From assembly GCA_022579005.1 (NCBI GenBank), contig MU401830.1, positions 1 through 24,869 of the forward strand: 24,869 bases of DNA, in the 5' to 3' direction. The notes beneath the pieces are model-generated. The model was not told where the DNA came from. It was given only the letters and a program-made list of their open reading frames with translations, and ran no database searches. Of this stretch, positions 11,973 through 22,407 are shown piece after piece (the stretch's first letter is position 1; the number at the start of each line of letters is the position of its first letter). The position numbers were made by a program, and so were the translations under genes. Source of the stretch: Poronia punctata (taxonomy: Eukaryota > Ascomycota > Sordariomycetes > Xylariales > Xylariaceae).

Positions 11973-12212
11973 ATTAAAAACCAAATATCTTTGTAGGTAG
12001 GTATGCAGCCGTAGGTTAGTACACATACTAGTAGCCTAAGTACATTTATAGTTCAGTCTTATCTAGAAACTAAATATTTATACATACGTTTCTTGGGCCA
12101 TTGCAACTTTTTAACTAACCATTCCTACTACATCTTTTTTCCCAGACCTGCGTTAAGACCTTATTGCACAGCTATAAAGATATTTAGTTTCTTATCCCTA
12201 TCTCTAAAGAAG
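11973..12212 (+). repeat. Composite hairpin intron in gene B
   Basis: Left arm at 11973-11989 (ATTAAAAACCAAATATC) and right arm at 12179-12195 (GATATTTAGTTTCTTAT) belong to the palindrome family but are about 190 bp apart. Between them at 12063-12095 lies a second partial copy (CTAGAAACTAAATATT ... GTTTCTTGG). Gene B reads in the same frame before 11973 and after 12212; an intron starting at 11973 and ending at the AG of 12209 or 12212 has a length divisible by three and fits. It looks like one hairpin intron into which another copy has inserted, but the exact splice sites are inferred. Confidence 0.55.
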
Positions 12213-12285
12213 TAATATAGCGTCTCCCTAAACCGACGATGCAGGCGGGGCATTAGCGGACCTACAAGAAACAAAAAACGCGTTG

Positions 12286-12372
12286 TCAGATGCCAAGCCA
12301 GCCGACGCGCTAAAAGCCAAGCTAGCCGACGCGCTAGAAGCCAAGCTAGAGGACGCGCTAGAAGCTAAGCTA
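12286..12372 (+). repeat. 24-bp coding repeat in gene B
   Basis: About three and a half units of GCCGACGCGCTAGAAGCCAA-type sequence encode an 8-residue heptad-like repeat (AKLADALE). The predicted helix is amphipathic and would form a short coiled coil between the N-terminal region and the helicase part. The frame agrees with the exon that begins near 12211. Confidence 0.8.
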
Positions 12373-12697
12373 AACGAGAGGCTCTCCTCTTTAGGTTAGA
12401 ACATGCAAAAAGTAATCAAAGAGCACCAAATAAATTAGCCCAATTAGTATCCTAAACAAGACGCTGTTCCTAAGGCAACAGCCCCGCCTCTTTACACTAT
12501 AGCATTATAAAACGCTATAACTATCGAGAATATAGAGCAGTCTGTAAAAGACTTGCTAATTTACAACATACAAACTCTCTACACAAAGAAGCGTGCCTAG
12601 AAGGCCATCTTTATAACCTCTTTCACGCATTTTGCCCACCAAAATAAGTTCTACTTCTTTGTCGACACATATAGTATGTCTTTTTTTATAGAAGCCT

Positions 12698-12776
12698 ATA
12701 AGAAACTAAATATTTATAACTTTATATATTTAGTTTCTTACCTACCCTCTTACCTACTTTGTTAACTATTTTATAG
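12698..12776 (+). repeat. Hairpin intron in gene B, frame-supported
   Basis: A 79-nt intron. Arms at 12698-12713 and 12726-12741 are inverted copies of GTAAGAAACTAAATAT; the only mismatch is the first base, where the donor G is now A after a T, the exact change RIP makes at TpG. The branch-like GTTAAC and the acceptor TTTATAG follow. Coding before is in frame 1 (window coordinate modulo 3) and coding after is in frame 2; removing 79 nt converts one into the other exactly. The downstream exon begins LSNMLYDYYLFYLQLAQ after Gln is restored at TAA. Confidence 0.85.
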
Positions 12777-14086
12777 TATCAAATATGCTTTACGACTATT
12801 ACCTCTTCTACTTGCAACTGGCCTAAAAAAAGAACCTAAACTTTGCTACCCTTATAGGGATCGTACATGCGATAGGAGAGATCGCTACTGCCGCCAACTT
12901 AACCCCGCAAACAACAATTAACAAACTAGAAACCCGACTTAAAAATGACGAATTACTAGGCAATATTACATATTTAAATATAGTAGCTACTTTGCGCATC
13001 CTTTAACACAAAATGCCCGTAACAAAAAGCAAAGAAAAGGAAAATAAAAACCTAAATCTAACTAACACCTACCTACTAGGCATTAGAACACTTGCAGCAG
13101 CACAAAAACTTATCAATACTTTCCCTACACATTTTAAAATACGCAAAAACAATACCTATTGTATATTTTAGGGTATAGCTAGTAAAGACTAGGCCAAAGC
13201 TGTCTGCTTTATTAGGTTCTGGTAGCATTGCAAAACATTGCAGTCTAACAGCAACTATAGCAATCAAAAATAGTCGGCTCTGCACCTAGAGGCTCTTGCA
13301 GTGTTTTCTGCTAAAAATGCAAGCTTGTCTAACATAAACAAGTTTGCGCTAATAAAATCTAAAGCAGCAAAAATAAAAGGCAAAACCCTAAACGACCCCA
13401 TTAGTAACATTATTAGCGCGACCAAGACAGCAAACACCGACCTTCTCCAGTATGCCCCCTATACTAAAGCAATGGCACATAAGCTTTCTAACATCGACAA
13501 AGAGATTGCCAATATAACCGATTACAAAAAGAAGATAGAGCTACGGTCTATAAGAGACTTACTTATATAAACGCTTATAGTTACAGCGCTCTATAAAAGC
13601 GTTAACACGCTGCTTTACATAAGCAAGGCCGACTTGCAGTTTGTTTATAATTGGACCAAAGTACAAGTTAGACATTTCGAGCGCAGTTATGCTCTACTAC
13701 TCCTAAGAAAGATTAGTAGTACTACAGCAGTTAATATAGTTGTTCGTTTAGAAAACGTCGCTCTGGTTCTTACTCTAGACAAAATGTCCTTAAAACCTGG
13801 TCTAGAAGGCAAAAACGCCGACTTTAGTAATTTAGAAACAGAGGACCAAGTAGTAGTATACGAAAATCCTTTCGTAATAGAAAGCAAGGCAAGAGAGAAA
13901 GCAAAAAACAAGAAAGAGAAATATGACTTTATTACCTAGCAAACTAGTAGCAGCTTGACCAGGCAGCACTTAACTCTAGAGGAAGCTGCTAAGCAACTCA
14001 GACTCTTATAGGACGATGCAAAAACCAGCCCTTAAACTAAGGCAACCTACCGCCCTTACTAGATCATTAGTACGTTTTATTACCCT

Positions 14087-14198
14087 ACTAGAAACTAAAT
14101 ATTTATATTTTTTAAATATTTGGTTTTATATGCATCCTTCTCCGGCCTTATACTAACCCTTCTTATATGGACTAAATATTGCGTTTACCTTGGGCAAG
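14087..14198 (+). repeat. Hairpin intron in gene B, frame-supported
   Basis: Palindrome arms lie at about 14087-14101 and 14115-14130 (ACTAGAAACTAAATATT and AATATTTGGTTTTATA). CTAAC occurs at 14151-14155 and the next AG is GGGCAAG ending at 14198. Removing 112 nt connects the upstream frame (modulo 2) with the Walker A frame (modulo 0). The donor now reads AC and must have been GT or GC; only the G to A step is explained by RIP. Confidence 0.7.
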
Positions 14199-14531
14199 AT
14201 TATTGTCTTCTTTAAATTTGCTTTTATTATAAACAAATGTAGAACAGGCAAGACAATTATATATAGTAGTGTTGCTGTATACTTTTACGCTACAATGTAC
14301 AAAAACACACCTTTTAAAAACTAAGTATTTAAGCCAACACTTATCCTTACTCTATCTTCTATTGTTACGCAAACCTTTAACGCCTTACGCGCATTTTTCC
14401 CTAACATATTAAACGTATATTTAGCATATAAAAATAACCAAACTAAACTAGAAGGTACTAAGAGAACAAAGGTACTTAATAAAAAAGCGTTAGACGCCTT
14501 AATAGGCAGCCTAGAATCCGACAATCTAGTA

Positions 14532-14585
14532 GTAAGTATTACTTTACACTAACCCAAAAAACCCCCTACAACTCGTGTCCAACAG
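14532..14585 (+). other. Ordinary spliceosomal intron in gene B
   Basis: GTAAGT at 14532-14537, CACTAAC near 14547-14553 and CCAACAG ending at 14585 form a textbook fungal intron with no palindrome. Coding is in frame 0 before and frame 2 after. The GTAAGT donor gives 54 nt and would keep the frame; a donor at 14536 (GTATTA) gives 50 nt and fits the observed frame change. Either the second donor was used or a small indel has occurred since. Confidence 0.7.
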
Positions 14586-16149
14586 ATATTTGCTTTTATA
14601 CTGCACTTAAACATACTAACACCTCCTAAACCGGCAAAGTCGTGATCGTGTCTTCTTTTACTACCTTTTATAGCAAACATAGCTTGAAAACTACCAAGGC
14701 ATACAGACAGCTTACTATAAAGGAGCAGGATATCTGTAGCCTTCTTAACCTCGACAACCATGCGCAAGCTTAAAACCTAAAGCTTTCTATACTATTTAAG
14801 TTTATTATAATAGATTTTAAATAGAAATTTGGTCTGCTTGTAGTTGACAAGGCCCACACTTGCAAAAACCCGTTAAGTATAACGCATAGACTTGTTTGTG
14901 CGATTTACAAGGACGCCACCCTATTAAGCTCTGCTACGCCTCTAATAAACTATCTTCAAGACATGCTTAGCTATTTAAAGATTAGGTTTGCAAACCTGCT
15001 AAACTTATTACCTCTTTTAAAAGACTTCGATAGCCTTTATCTGTACTAGAAAACGCTTCTCTTTAACCTATTTATGCGTCTTAGCTATTTGCCCTACCTT
15101 GACGCAGCTAGGACAAAACAAGACCCCGACCTAATTAGCTAGCTATTGCTTGTTGACCTTGACGACCTGCAAATTACGCCTAGCATAAAGGTCCTTACCA
15201 AGGCTTACAACAACAACTACTTTTAGTAGACTTTATTACCTACCCTTTTCTCATACACAGCAAGGCAACATTAGTAGTTTTTTGACCTCTATAAACAAAT
15301 AATTAGCCAGATTTATTAACAAGTTTTCCTTCGCTGCAATATAAGCACTAAGGTAATAACCCTAATAGGCAAGGAAGTTGCACTTAGAGACGACATACCT
15401 AGGGCCCGGTTTACAACCGTCTATCTCTTATTAGATAAAGAAAGTTAGCGCAAGTACGTGTTTTGGTTTAATAACTATGCAAATAAGTTGTTTGCCATAT
15501 TCTTAACTAAATTAATATTCGACGTTATTAAAGCACAGCAAAACAGGACATATGTTAATCGGCACTAGCATAATAAACATAAAGAACTCCTAACCCCTAA
15601 CCCTAGTGTCTGGCGCAAACTGGACATTATTGCATTAAACCTGAACGACGTTAAGATCTTTTGCCTAGACGATAACTTTAAAAAAGATTCGGAAATAGAT
15701 AGCAGCAAAGTAACAACACATCTAGTTAGCTAAAACAAAGACAATGCAGAGGATTACGGTAATCTAGATAGTAAGCCAGATAGTAAGCTAGACAGTAAGC
15801 TAGGTAACGATCTGCTTACTCTAGTAAAGTTAGAAACTGAGAAACTTGCTAATAAAGATAGCGACCCCGGGCTAGTTATTTTTACTGCAAAGAAGGCCGT
15901 TACAATAGGGGTAGACAAGGTCCGAGAACTAATCACAAAGACAAAAAATAGCAGGGCACAATTTGTTTTCCACACCACCAACACAGACAACTAAGCAGTA
16001 TTGCCTGTTGACCAAATTAGCTAGTTCCAGTTTATTATTAAGCGCAGCCCACTACTTGCATATCTTGTAACACAAGTGCTTAACTGTATCAATAGGCCGC
16101 GTAACTCTGAACATCCTCATCTTCCTAACCGCGCAGTCATTATAATAAA

Positions 16150-16204
16150 GTTACCTTAAACATAGCAATAAGTATATCTATCGATTCTAATTTCCTTTCC
16201 CCAG
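16150..16204 (+). other. Ordinary spliceosomal intron in gene B
   Basis: A 55-nt segment starts GTTACC, has TTCTAAT as a likely branch site and ends TTTCCCCAG. Removing it moves the frame from modulo 2 to modulo 0, which is the frame needed for the next hairpin intron (16257) to restore modulo 2 downstream. The two introns support each other. Confidence 0.65.
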
Positions 16205-16256
16205 GCGCAGTCCTACTTAACCCAACCCTAATGTCGTCGATAGTAACATCTACCCT

Positions 16257-16360
16257 ATAAGAAACCAAATATCCGTAGCTAGGATATTTAGTTTCTTATT
16301 GCCCCTAGCCCCTATTATTTCCTTCCCTACGATTGCCTTGTTTGCTAATATCTATGCAAG
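16257..16360 (+). repeat. Hairpin intron in gene B, frame-supported
   Basis: Arms ATAAGAAACCAAATATC (16257-16273) and GATATTTAGTTTCTTAT (16283-16299) form the family palindrome. The donor G has become A after T (CTG to CTA), as at 12698. GCTAAT and the acceptor TATGCAAG ending at 16360 complete a 104-nt intron. Together with the intron at 16150 it joins the frames so that the second helicase lobe begins EIYILLHLLNIEVG at 16361. Confidence 0.75.
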
Positions 16361-17380
16361 GAGATTTATATTTTGCTTCATCTTCTCAACATAGAGGTCG
16401 GCACCATCGCCTCTTATTATTTAAACAAAAAGCGTCTTAAAGTCGTTAAGGATTTTAATAATCCTACTAATAGTATATAAGTTTTAGTTTGCAGCACCCG
16501 CACAGCCGGAGCGGGCATCAATCTTTACAACTGCTGCTGTTGTAAATTTATTATCGCCTTAAAATAAAGTGCAAACATGTTAAACCAGGTCCTAGGTTGT
16601 CTAGTCCACATCAGTCAAAAGCGCTTTGTTAAATAGGAAATATTTGTAGTTGTAGGAACTACATATAAGCACCATAAGGCAATCATGTAGGCCAAGTTTT
16701 CCTAACAGCTGGCCGCCAAGGGTATTATCGACTTAAATATTAGCAGTGCGCTAGGAATTGTTGTTTGTTATAAGTTAATCTGCTCCCTTTATAACTAGCC
16801 TTGCAGCCGGTTTCTTCTTAAGATTGCAGATTACGCTAATAACAGCATCTCTTTCGGGTTCCTTAGCTAAGTTAGCAAAAAGATATCGAAGATTGCTCGC
16901 CTCGCGCTAGCACATCCTAAGGATGCTAACAAACTCCGTAGGTATACTAACATAAACTACGTTGCTTGTGCTACTGTATAGGCCAAAATAGAAAAGCTCG
17001 ACCCCGACTTTAACATTACAACGCTTGCAAAGGTACAAAAATACGGCAATTTAGAGCACTTCAAAATTAAAGCTGTTAAAGACAACTTGCTAGCTAAGGT
17101 ATACTCTGCTCTTAGTGCTGCTATAGAAGAGGAGAACAACGACATCCTTACCTGCAAGAACAAACACAATCGCGCTATAAAACAAAGGAAGAAGTCCGAA
17201 AAGCGGCTATTTAAAAAAAAGGCAGCAAAGATAAAGAAGCAAGAAGCCCAAAGAAAACGGTTAAAGTTAACACAGGCTAAGAGAACTAAACAATCTGTCG
17301 GTTTGGCAAAAAGACAAAAGCGCGGTCTGCCAACTACTCCGCAATCCGTCCCCAGAAAAAAGCCAAAGGTTGGCGAGTAG

Positions 17381-17643
17381 GTAGATAGCAACCATTTGGG
17401 TTCAAGGGCGATCTTTAGGAGGCGGTATTAAGTTGCTAACGTATCTATATAAATATTATTCCATAGCTTTAAGTTTAGTAGGATGCCTGCTACTATAGCT
17501 GTTCTTCTATAGTTTAATTAACTACTATCTGTACTATGACTATATAAAATATGTATATTACATCTATGTCCGCTTATTATTATTAGTTTGCATTATAGCC
17601 CGATATTTCTCCCTTAATTGTTTTCGGTGGCCGCTTGAACACT
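17381..17643. other. 3' flank of gene B, nothing identified
   Basis: Immediately after the TAG at 17378-17380 the gene B frame stays open for about 15 codons to a TAA, so the ancestral stop could be either. No other gene, tRNA or clear terminator was found up to the palindrome. Confidence 0.4.
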
Positions 17644-17687
17644 ATAAAAAACCAAATATCCGTTGCCTAAGATATTTGGTTTCTTAT
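17644..17687. repeat. Palindrome family copy downstream of gene B
   Basis: Arms ATAAAAAACCAAATATC and GATATTTGGTTTCTTAT, about 10 nt of loop. No exon is recognised on either side, although TATAG directly follows the right arm. It lies in the B-C spacer before an ambiguous coding remnant. Confidence 0.8.
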
Positions 17688-17769
17688 AGCTTTATGGTTT
17701 TATACCTCTTTTACGTATTTATTAGGAAGCAAAAAACTACGTTGTCATATTATAGACCTAAAGAATAAT

Positions 17770-18300
17770 ATGTCTCACATTTACCCTGCACCTACTGGCC
17801 TGTTTATCTACCTTTCCCAACATATATATTACTTCCTTGTTTGTTCTCCTATACTTATTAATACAATACCATATAACTGCAACTATTAATTCCGAACATT
17901 ATACCAACGCCTCTAAAAACCTATGTCTTCAAGTACTTATAATCCCTTTACTGCATCTAACAAACTCCTAACGCCGATGCCTTTATAAGAACCATTGCAT
18001 TATTACTCTGTGTTTTAACTGCATTTACCACTACGTCCCTAATATAGACAATAGCTTGTCTCCCGGCCGCAAGCATCTCCCACAACAATGGCAAAGGCTG
18101 TTGTTTATCTTCCTATACGCCGCCAACTATATTACCGTTCCTAGTTATAAGTACTGCACACCCTGCAATATTCGGTCTACCGGCAGTCGGTTAGTAAAGG
18201 GCAAAATAATAGTAGTAGTAAGGATTAAAGCAAGCATAGGGTCCTTCTATCTATTTGTAGTTAACTATATACATATTAGTTAGCAAGTACTTAGAAAGAC
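17770..18300 (+). pseudogene. Ambiguous coding remnant between genes B and C
   Basis: Two overlapping plus-strand frames are plausible. One starts ATG TCT CAC at about 17770 and continues without TGA past 18300 when TAA/TAG are read as mutated Gln; it is rich in Gln, Pro and Ser. The other, truly open at 18056-18280 and readable from about 17940, has CxxC spacing (CFNC, CTPC) and the block SPGRKHLPQQWQRLL. I cannot decide which was translated. No function is assigned. Confidence 0.25.
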
Positions 18301-18937
18301 AATTAACATATGCACCTACATTTGATATAGACGTCAAAGCGTTCGCTGTTAAAAAACATTGCTGCTTTATATGCCGTGCTCTTCAAGCAGGTAATAAGTA
18401 TACTATATCGGAATTAAGTATTATACAAGTAGTTCTAGTTTATATATTGCTTACTGCTACAAAAGTTCTTAGGTTGATTAGAAAACAAACATTAAAACAA
18501 GGTATAGAAAGATGCCCTTTTAATAAAAGCGTTGCTATAGTACGTAGAGAACATATAAACTATGCCTAACTTAAGTAAGCCGCTTATTTAATGCCTAATA
18601 TAGTCTAACAGATGTTGCAACAGCAGGGATATTGTTACAAACTAACGCAACGCATGCTAACGTAACTTGTAGCAAACAGAAAAAAGTAAGGTTAGTAAAA
18701 CTTTATAATTATAATTGCCTTACCTTAACAATAACACTACTTTATAAGTACATATTATATAGCAAGCTTGCTTTTAATATAATAAGGGAACATAGTAACA
18801 AAAAGCCTTCACGCCCTAGTCATTACATTAGATATTTTTAATTTATAAGAGGTCACGTATTTAAAATCCCTATTAAAGCTACCTAGCTAACCTTTGCAAA
18901 ACTACTTACAAACTACCTATATACAGTAGTTTCTATA
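18301..18937. other. Spacer between genes B/E and C, nothing identified
   Basis: AT-rich sequence with only short chance open frames (for example 18632-18841). It separates the convergent genes B and C and should hold their 3' ends, but no polyadenylation signal stands out in this composition. Confidence 0.4.
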
Positions 18938-20258
18938 TTACTTTAAATTTCGAAGCCTATTGCTAGTTCGGGTTTTTAAGGGGCGATCCTCACTGTCCCC
19001 AGAGCTTACCCGGCCTCGCTTCTTTTTAGCAGGTTTAAATATAGCTAGATTGCCACTATTGATTTCTCTTGCATTTAGCGGTTCTCCGCTGCCATTCTTA
19101 GCCACTTTCAGCTCAGGTTCTCCTCCCTAGTCTCTTATGCTCTTATTAGTTATATCGGCACCTTTAGTGTTCCTAACAGGCATAAAGGTTACAGTGTTCT
19201 TGACCTATAAGGTAAATGCTTTAAGCCCTTCCTCGGGGCCTAGTCTAGGGGTCTTTACCTTCTTGTGCTCATTATAGGGAAAGATCTAACCCTTGTTCTT
19301 TGTCGCTAGAGCAAAGGCAAGAGAAGCAGGAGGCTCCTCGACCGCAAGAGCAAGCAGTTTAAGCATGCCTAAGCGCTCTGCAGTATTAAAAAAGCATTCC
19401 ACACTAACCCCCAACTTATTAACAGCGCGTTTATAATAACCCTTATGCTTATAGTTAAGCACTTGCGTATAAAGCAGTCGCAGTAAAAACAAAGCAAGTA
19501 GGCCCGTGCTGATATTATAAAGCGCCTTGTCACTAGGTAGTAACTAGAGCAAGTCTTTTATAAAGTCGAGAGAGCGCTAATAAAGGGCGATTTTAAAGAT
19601 ATCAAGTCTAGACGCCTAGCCTTAAACACTGTTAAAATATCTTCCATTTTTGCACTCCAAGCCTTTGGCAACAAAATCGTTAAGCGCTGTGCAAACTTTA
19701 TATAAGAGTGTATAGCCCTCAGGGTAGCCAGGTAGTAACTGGAACCTAGCATAAATGTACAGATTGTAGTTTATGCCCAGATATTGTTTAAAATGCTAAC
19801 CCAACTTTAGCTGTTCTAGTAGGGTGCTTTTTGTATATTCTAGCCACGCGGCAAAGGCATCTGCAATCTGACTATCGTAAGCAGTATTACTAACAGCAAA
19901 GACTTGCTATAACACTGGTATATTTGTCTCAAGCTAATTCGAATGCGCACTCAAAAAGGTAATTGTTTGCATAAAGCCATTAAATAACCTAGGAGGACCT
20001 AGGTAAAATCTATGTCAACATACTAACAGAATCTCAAACTAATACATACTGCAGGCATCTTTCTCTTTAATAATTAGCATAGCAAGGCGATCATAAGTTT
20101 AGGTAAAAGTACAGACTGCCTCTTTTTAAAGCGTATCTAAGTAGTAAGGCAAGATGTTAAACACACAGAACCCGGCAACAGCTAATATAGTAGCTAACAA
20201 TCTAGACACAATTAAGGTCAATATACGCCTAAAGAAGACTAAGTAATATAGGAAAGGC

Positions 20259-20304
20259 AAAAGAAACCAAATATCTCTAGTTAAAAGGATATTTAGTTTC
20301 TTAT
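20259..20304 (-). repeat. Palindrome family copy in a gene C intron
   Basis: On the minus strand it begins ATAAGAAACTAAATATC at 20304, preceded by T, so the donor G to A change again fits TpG mutation. Gene C coding is clear up to about 20305 and again from about 20240. Candidate acceptors (TTACTTAG, TTCTTTAG) follow, but neither joins the frames perfectly, so a small indel or a different donor is needed. Confidence 0.65.
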
Positions 20305-21727
20305 AATCTTTAAAGAAAAAAACGTAACAATATAATAATAAGAAACTTATACTTATAGGAGCGTTGCAGTTGCTACAACAGTTGCGTAGGTTACCGGACT
20401 TTGACTTCGCATCTTTAGTTTAAGCAAATTTTAGATTATGTAGCTAAATATCGGACTACCGCTTGCTAGGAAGTGCATAAGGCTATAGCAGCTAACTAGC
20501 AAAGGCACCTAAGGGTTAACACAAACACTTTTAAACTAAAGTAAAGCCCCGTAATCCCTAACACTGCCGAAGGGCTGTAAGCTCTCCGAGGCGGCCTGGA
20601 ATGTTTCGATTTTGTCAAAGTACGCCGCCGTTTGCTATGTCGGGCGTAAGAGTCGCATAACGTCCGGGACGATAGCCGCCGATGCAAGGATATCAATACC
20701 TTCTTAATTTTTATAAAAATTATTAGTTTCCAACTCCTTAAAGTAATGCTTATAGTAAAACTGTAACCATAAATCGTATACTTTGCGGGTTTCTGGTGCA
20801 AGGCGAAGTACTAGCCATAGTATTTCTACCGATAGATCACCTAGCTAATCAGTAGTACCAGTAATCTTTGCAAAGCCCTCTAAGTCCGTAAACTAATACC
20901 TTTGCTAGAGATTATAGTCCCGCAGGACACGGTTCTCTTGCACTGCAAAAAAAGTAAGAAGATCTTTTCAAGATTAGATCGTCATCTTTAGCATGTCGGG
21001 GTCCATGTCTTGCAGCACAATACAATTAGGATTTATTAAGACAAAGAGCTCGACGACTCTGTTATAAAAGCGTTTCTACCCTTCCAATTCTTTCTAGTCT
21101 CCCTTATAATAAACTTCTTTATAATCAATCTCCGGACAGAAGGCAAAGAGCTAGGTTCTGGTCCAAGTCCGGGCTAAGAGCAGATAAGGGTCCTAGAAAT
21201 TAAATTGCTCTCGAAAAATGCAGGCTTAGGCGGAAGTAGTAAAATAAGTCAAGGTGCAACCAAGTAGCTTTATTAAGGACAAAAGAACTTTTGCAAATAA
21301 GTACTTGTTCTTCATATTTTAGCGCATCCGGCAATACTGCTGCCAAATAATCCAAGCTTTAGACTAGTCTTTTATTAAGTGCCCCAAAATAATAAAAGAA
21401 CCATAGGGGGCTTAGGATTTTAAAGTCTCTATAAAACGTTGTAGGTTAGACTCCAAGAGCTAAAAAATAGCACAAATATATATTATCAAAACCTGTTCAA
21501 TACTGTTGCAAGGCACTAGGATTTCAGTAGCAGATCAAATATGTATAACAAGCACGGCCCGCTAAGCACCTTATAAAAAAAAGATATTAGTAAAGAGAGT
21601 GCAGGTTAGGGGGCAATATAACGTCCCTTTCTTATCGCCTACAGTAGCAAAGCGCGTATAGTACTAGTAAAACAAGGCAAATATAGCCGCAGCTGTTAAA
21701 TAAGGTTAATATAATATAAAAGAGTAC

Positions 21728-21772
21728 GTAAGAAACTAAATATCTTTAGGGTTGAGATATTTGGTTTCTAAT
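21728..21772 (-). repeat. Palindrome family copy in a gene C intron
   Basis: Arms GTAAGAAACTAAATATC and GATATTTGGTTTCTAAT. On the minus strand the intron would run from about 21772 to the acceptor TTTAACAG ending at 21693. Coding on both sides is strong (upstream FKCYLCTNSTYL, downstream AAIFALFYQ) but in different frames; the exact junction is not resolved. GTACGTA occurs on both sides, at 21724-21730 and 21776-21782. Confidence 0.65.
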
Positions 21773-22097
21773 CAGGTACGTACTATTAGTACATAGGTAG
21801 CACTTAAACAAAACAAAATTAGGAAAATAGGTATATGCTGCAGCAAAGGTTTATATTGTTTGTTTTTGTTTCTTATACAGGTCTTTGTTAAACACCCTAT
21901 TAAAGATAATTTTGTGCTCATCGGTTTCCGTTTCCTATTTAGTTTTAAAAATTGCAACAAGAGCTTTACCTGCCTTGTAAAACTAATTGAGGGTGTCAAA
22001 AAAGTTCTCTACAATCACATCGCGAAAGTTACGGCCGTCGTACTTATTATGTTTGTCTAGATACCGCAGCGGGATCGGGGCTAGCTAGCTACTTTGG

Positions 22098-22098
22098 C

Positions 22099-22138
<40 letters not shown>

Positions 22139-22158
22139 TTAGGCTCCTCGGGCTCCTT
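22098..22158 (-). repeat. 9-bp coding repeat (EEP) in gene C
   Basis: About seven units of CTCCTCGGG on the plus strand encode Glu-Glu-Pro on the minus strand, forming an acidic EPEEPEEP tract preceded by LAEKEAGKEPEEPKEP. After the tract the coding frame of gene C shifts, so an intron or indel lies near 22060-22095. Confidence 0.8.
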
Positions 22159-22196
22159 GCCCGCCTCTTTTTCCGCAAGGCGCTATTCCAAAGAAA

Positions 22197-22309
22197 GTAA
22201 GAAACTAAATATTTGTTAGGAGGGTTCCTAGGCTTTAAAAAAAAGATGTAAAGGGGAAGGTAAAGGTCTAAAAGGGAAACAAAGGCAGAGAGATATTTAG
22301 TTTCTTAAC
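22197..22309 (-). repeat. Long-loop palindrome family copy in a gene C intron
   Basis: Arms GTAAGAAACTAAATATT and GATATTTAGTTTCTTAAC enclose about 78 nt, much longer than in other copies. On the minus strand it starts GTTAAGAAAC after GGTGCCT, contains CTAAC, and is followed by GGAATAG, where coding resumes with the charged segment LAEKEAGKEP. The loop may hold a secondary insertion. Confidence 0.6.
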
Positions 22310-22407
22310 AGGCACCCCATCGGTATAACTCCACAACTGCTAGTAACAAACATTCTATATAGCTACAAAGACGAAGGCGCATATTTATAAGGCCAAGAAC
22401 ATTACAA

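Larger units (their letters stand above)
8518..17380 (+). pseudogene. Gene B: giant SNF2-family helicase pseudogene
   Basis: Reading through TAA/TAG gives a near-continuous protein of roughly 2,700 residues joined across introns. An unrecognised N-terminal part (8530-11970, about 1,150 residues) has about 50 TAA/TAG but only two TGA, both where Trp fits. Next comes an AKLADALE coiled-coil repeat (about 12290-12372), then the ATPase lobe: Walker A CRTGKT at 14238-14255, a motif Ia-like GKVVIVSS near 14633, motif II VVDKAHT at 14840-14860 and motif III SSATP near 14927. An acidic DSK-repeat linker lies at about 15765-15815. The second lobe starts at 16361 with motif V TRTAGAGINL at 16496-16525 and motif VI at 16586-16618. 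A Lys/Arg-rich tail ends in the NLS-like PRKKPKVGE. Catalytic residues are damaged, so it is dead. The start is not fixed, and the N-terminal part could be a separate gene. SNF2 proteins are nuclear DNA translocases that remodel chromatin or take part in repair. Confidence 0.82.

Noticed and set aside
13076..14767. Several minus-strand open frames opposite the helicase gene
   Set aside because: They are antisense shadows; the plus strand carries the coherent helicase reading there.
20496..20801. A 101-codon minus-strand open frame
   Set aside because: The neighbouring minus-strand frame reads as gene C on both sides with better composition and only TAR interruptions; the open frame is rich in Arg/Ser by chance.
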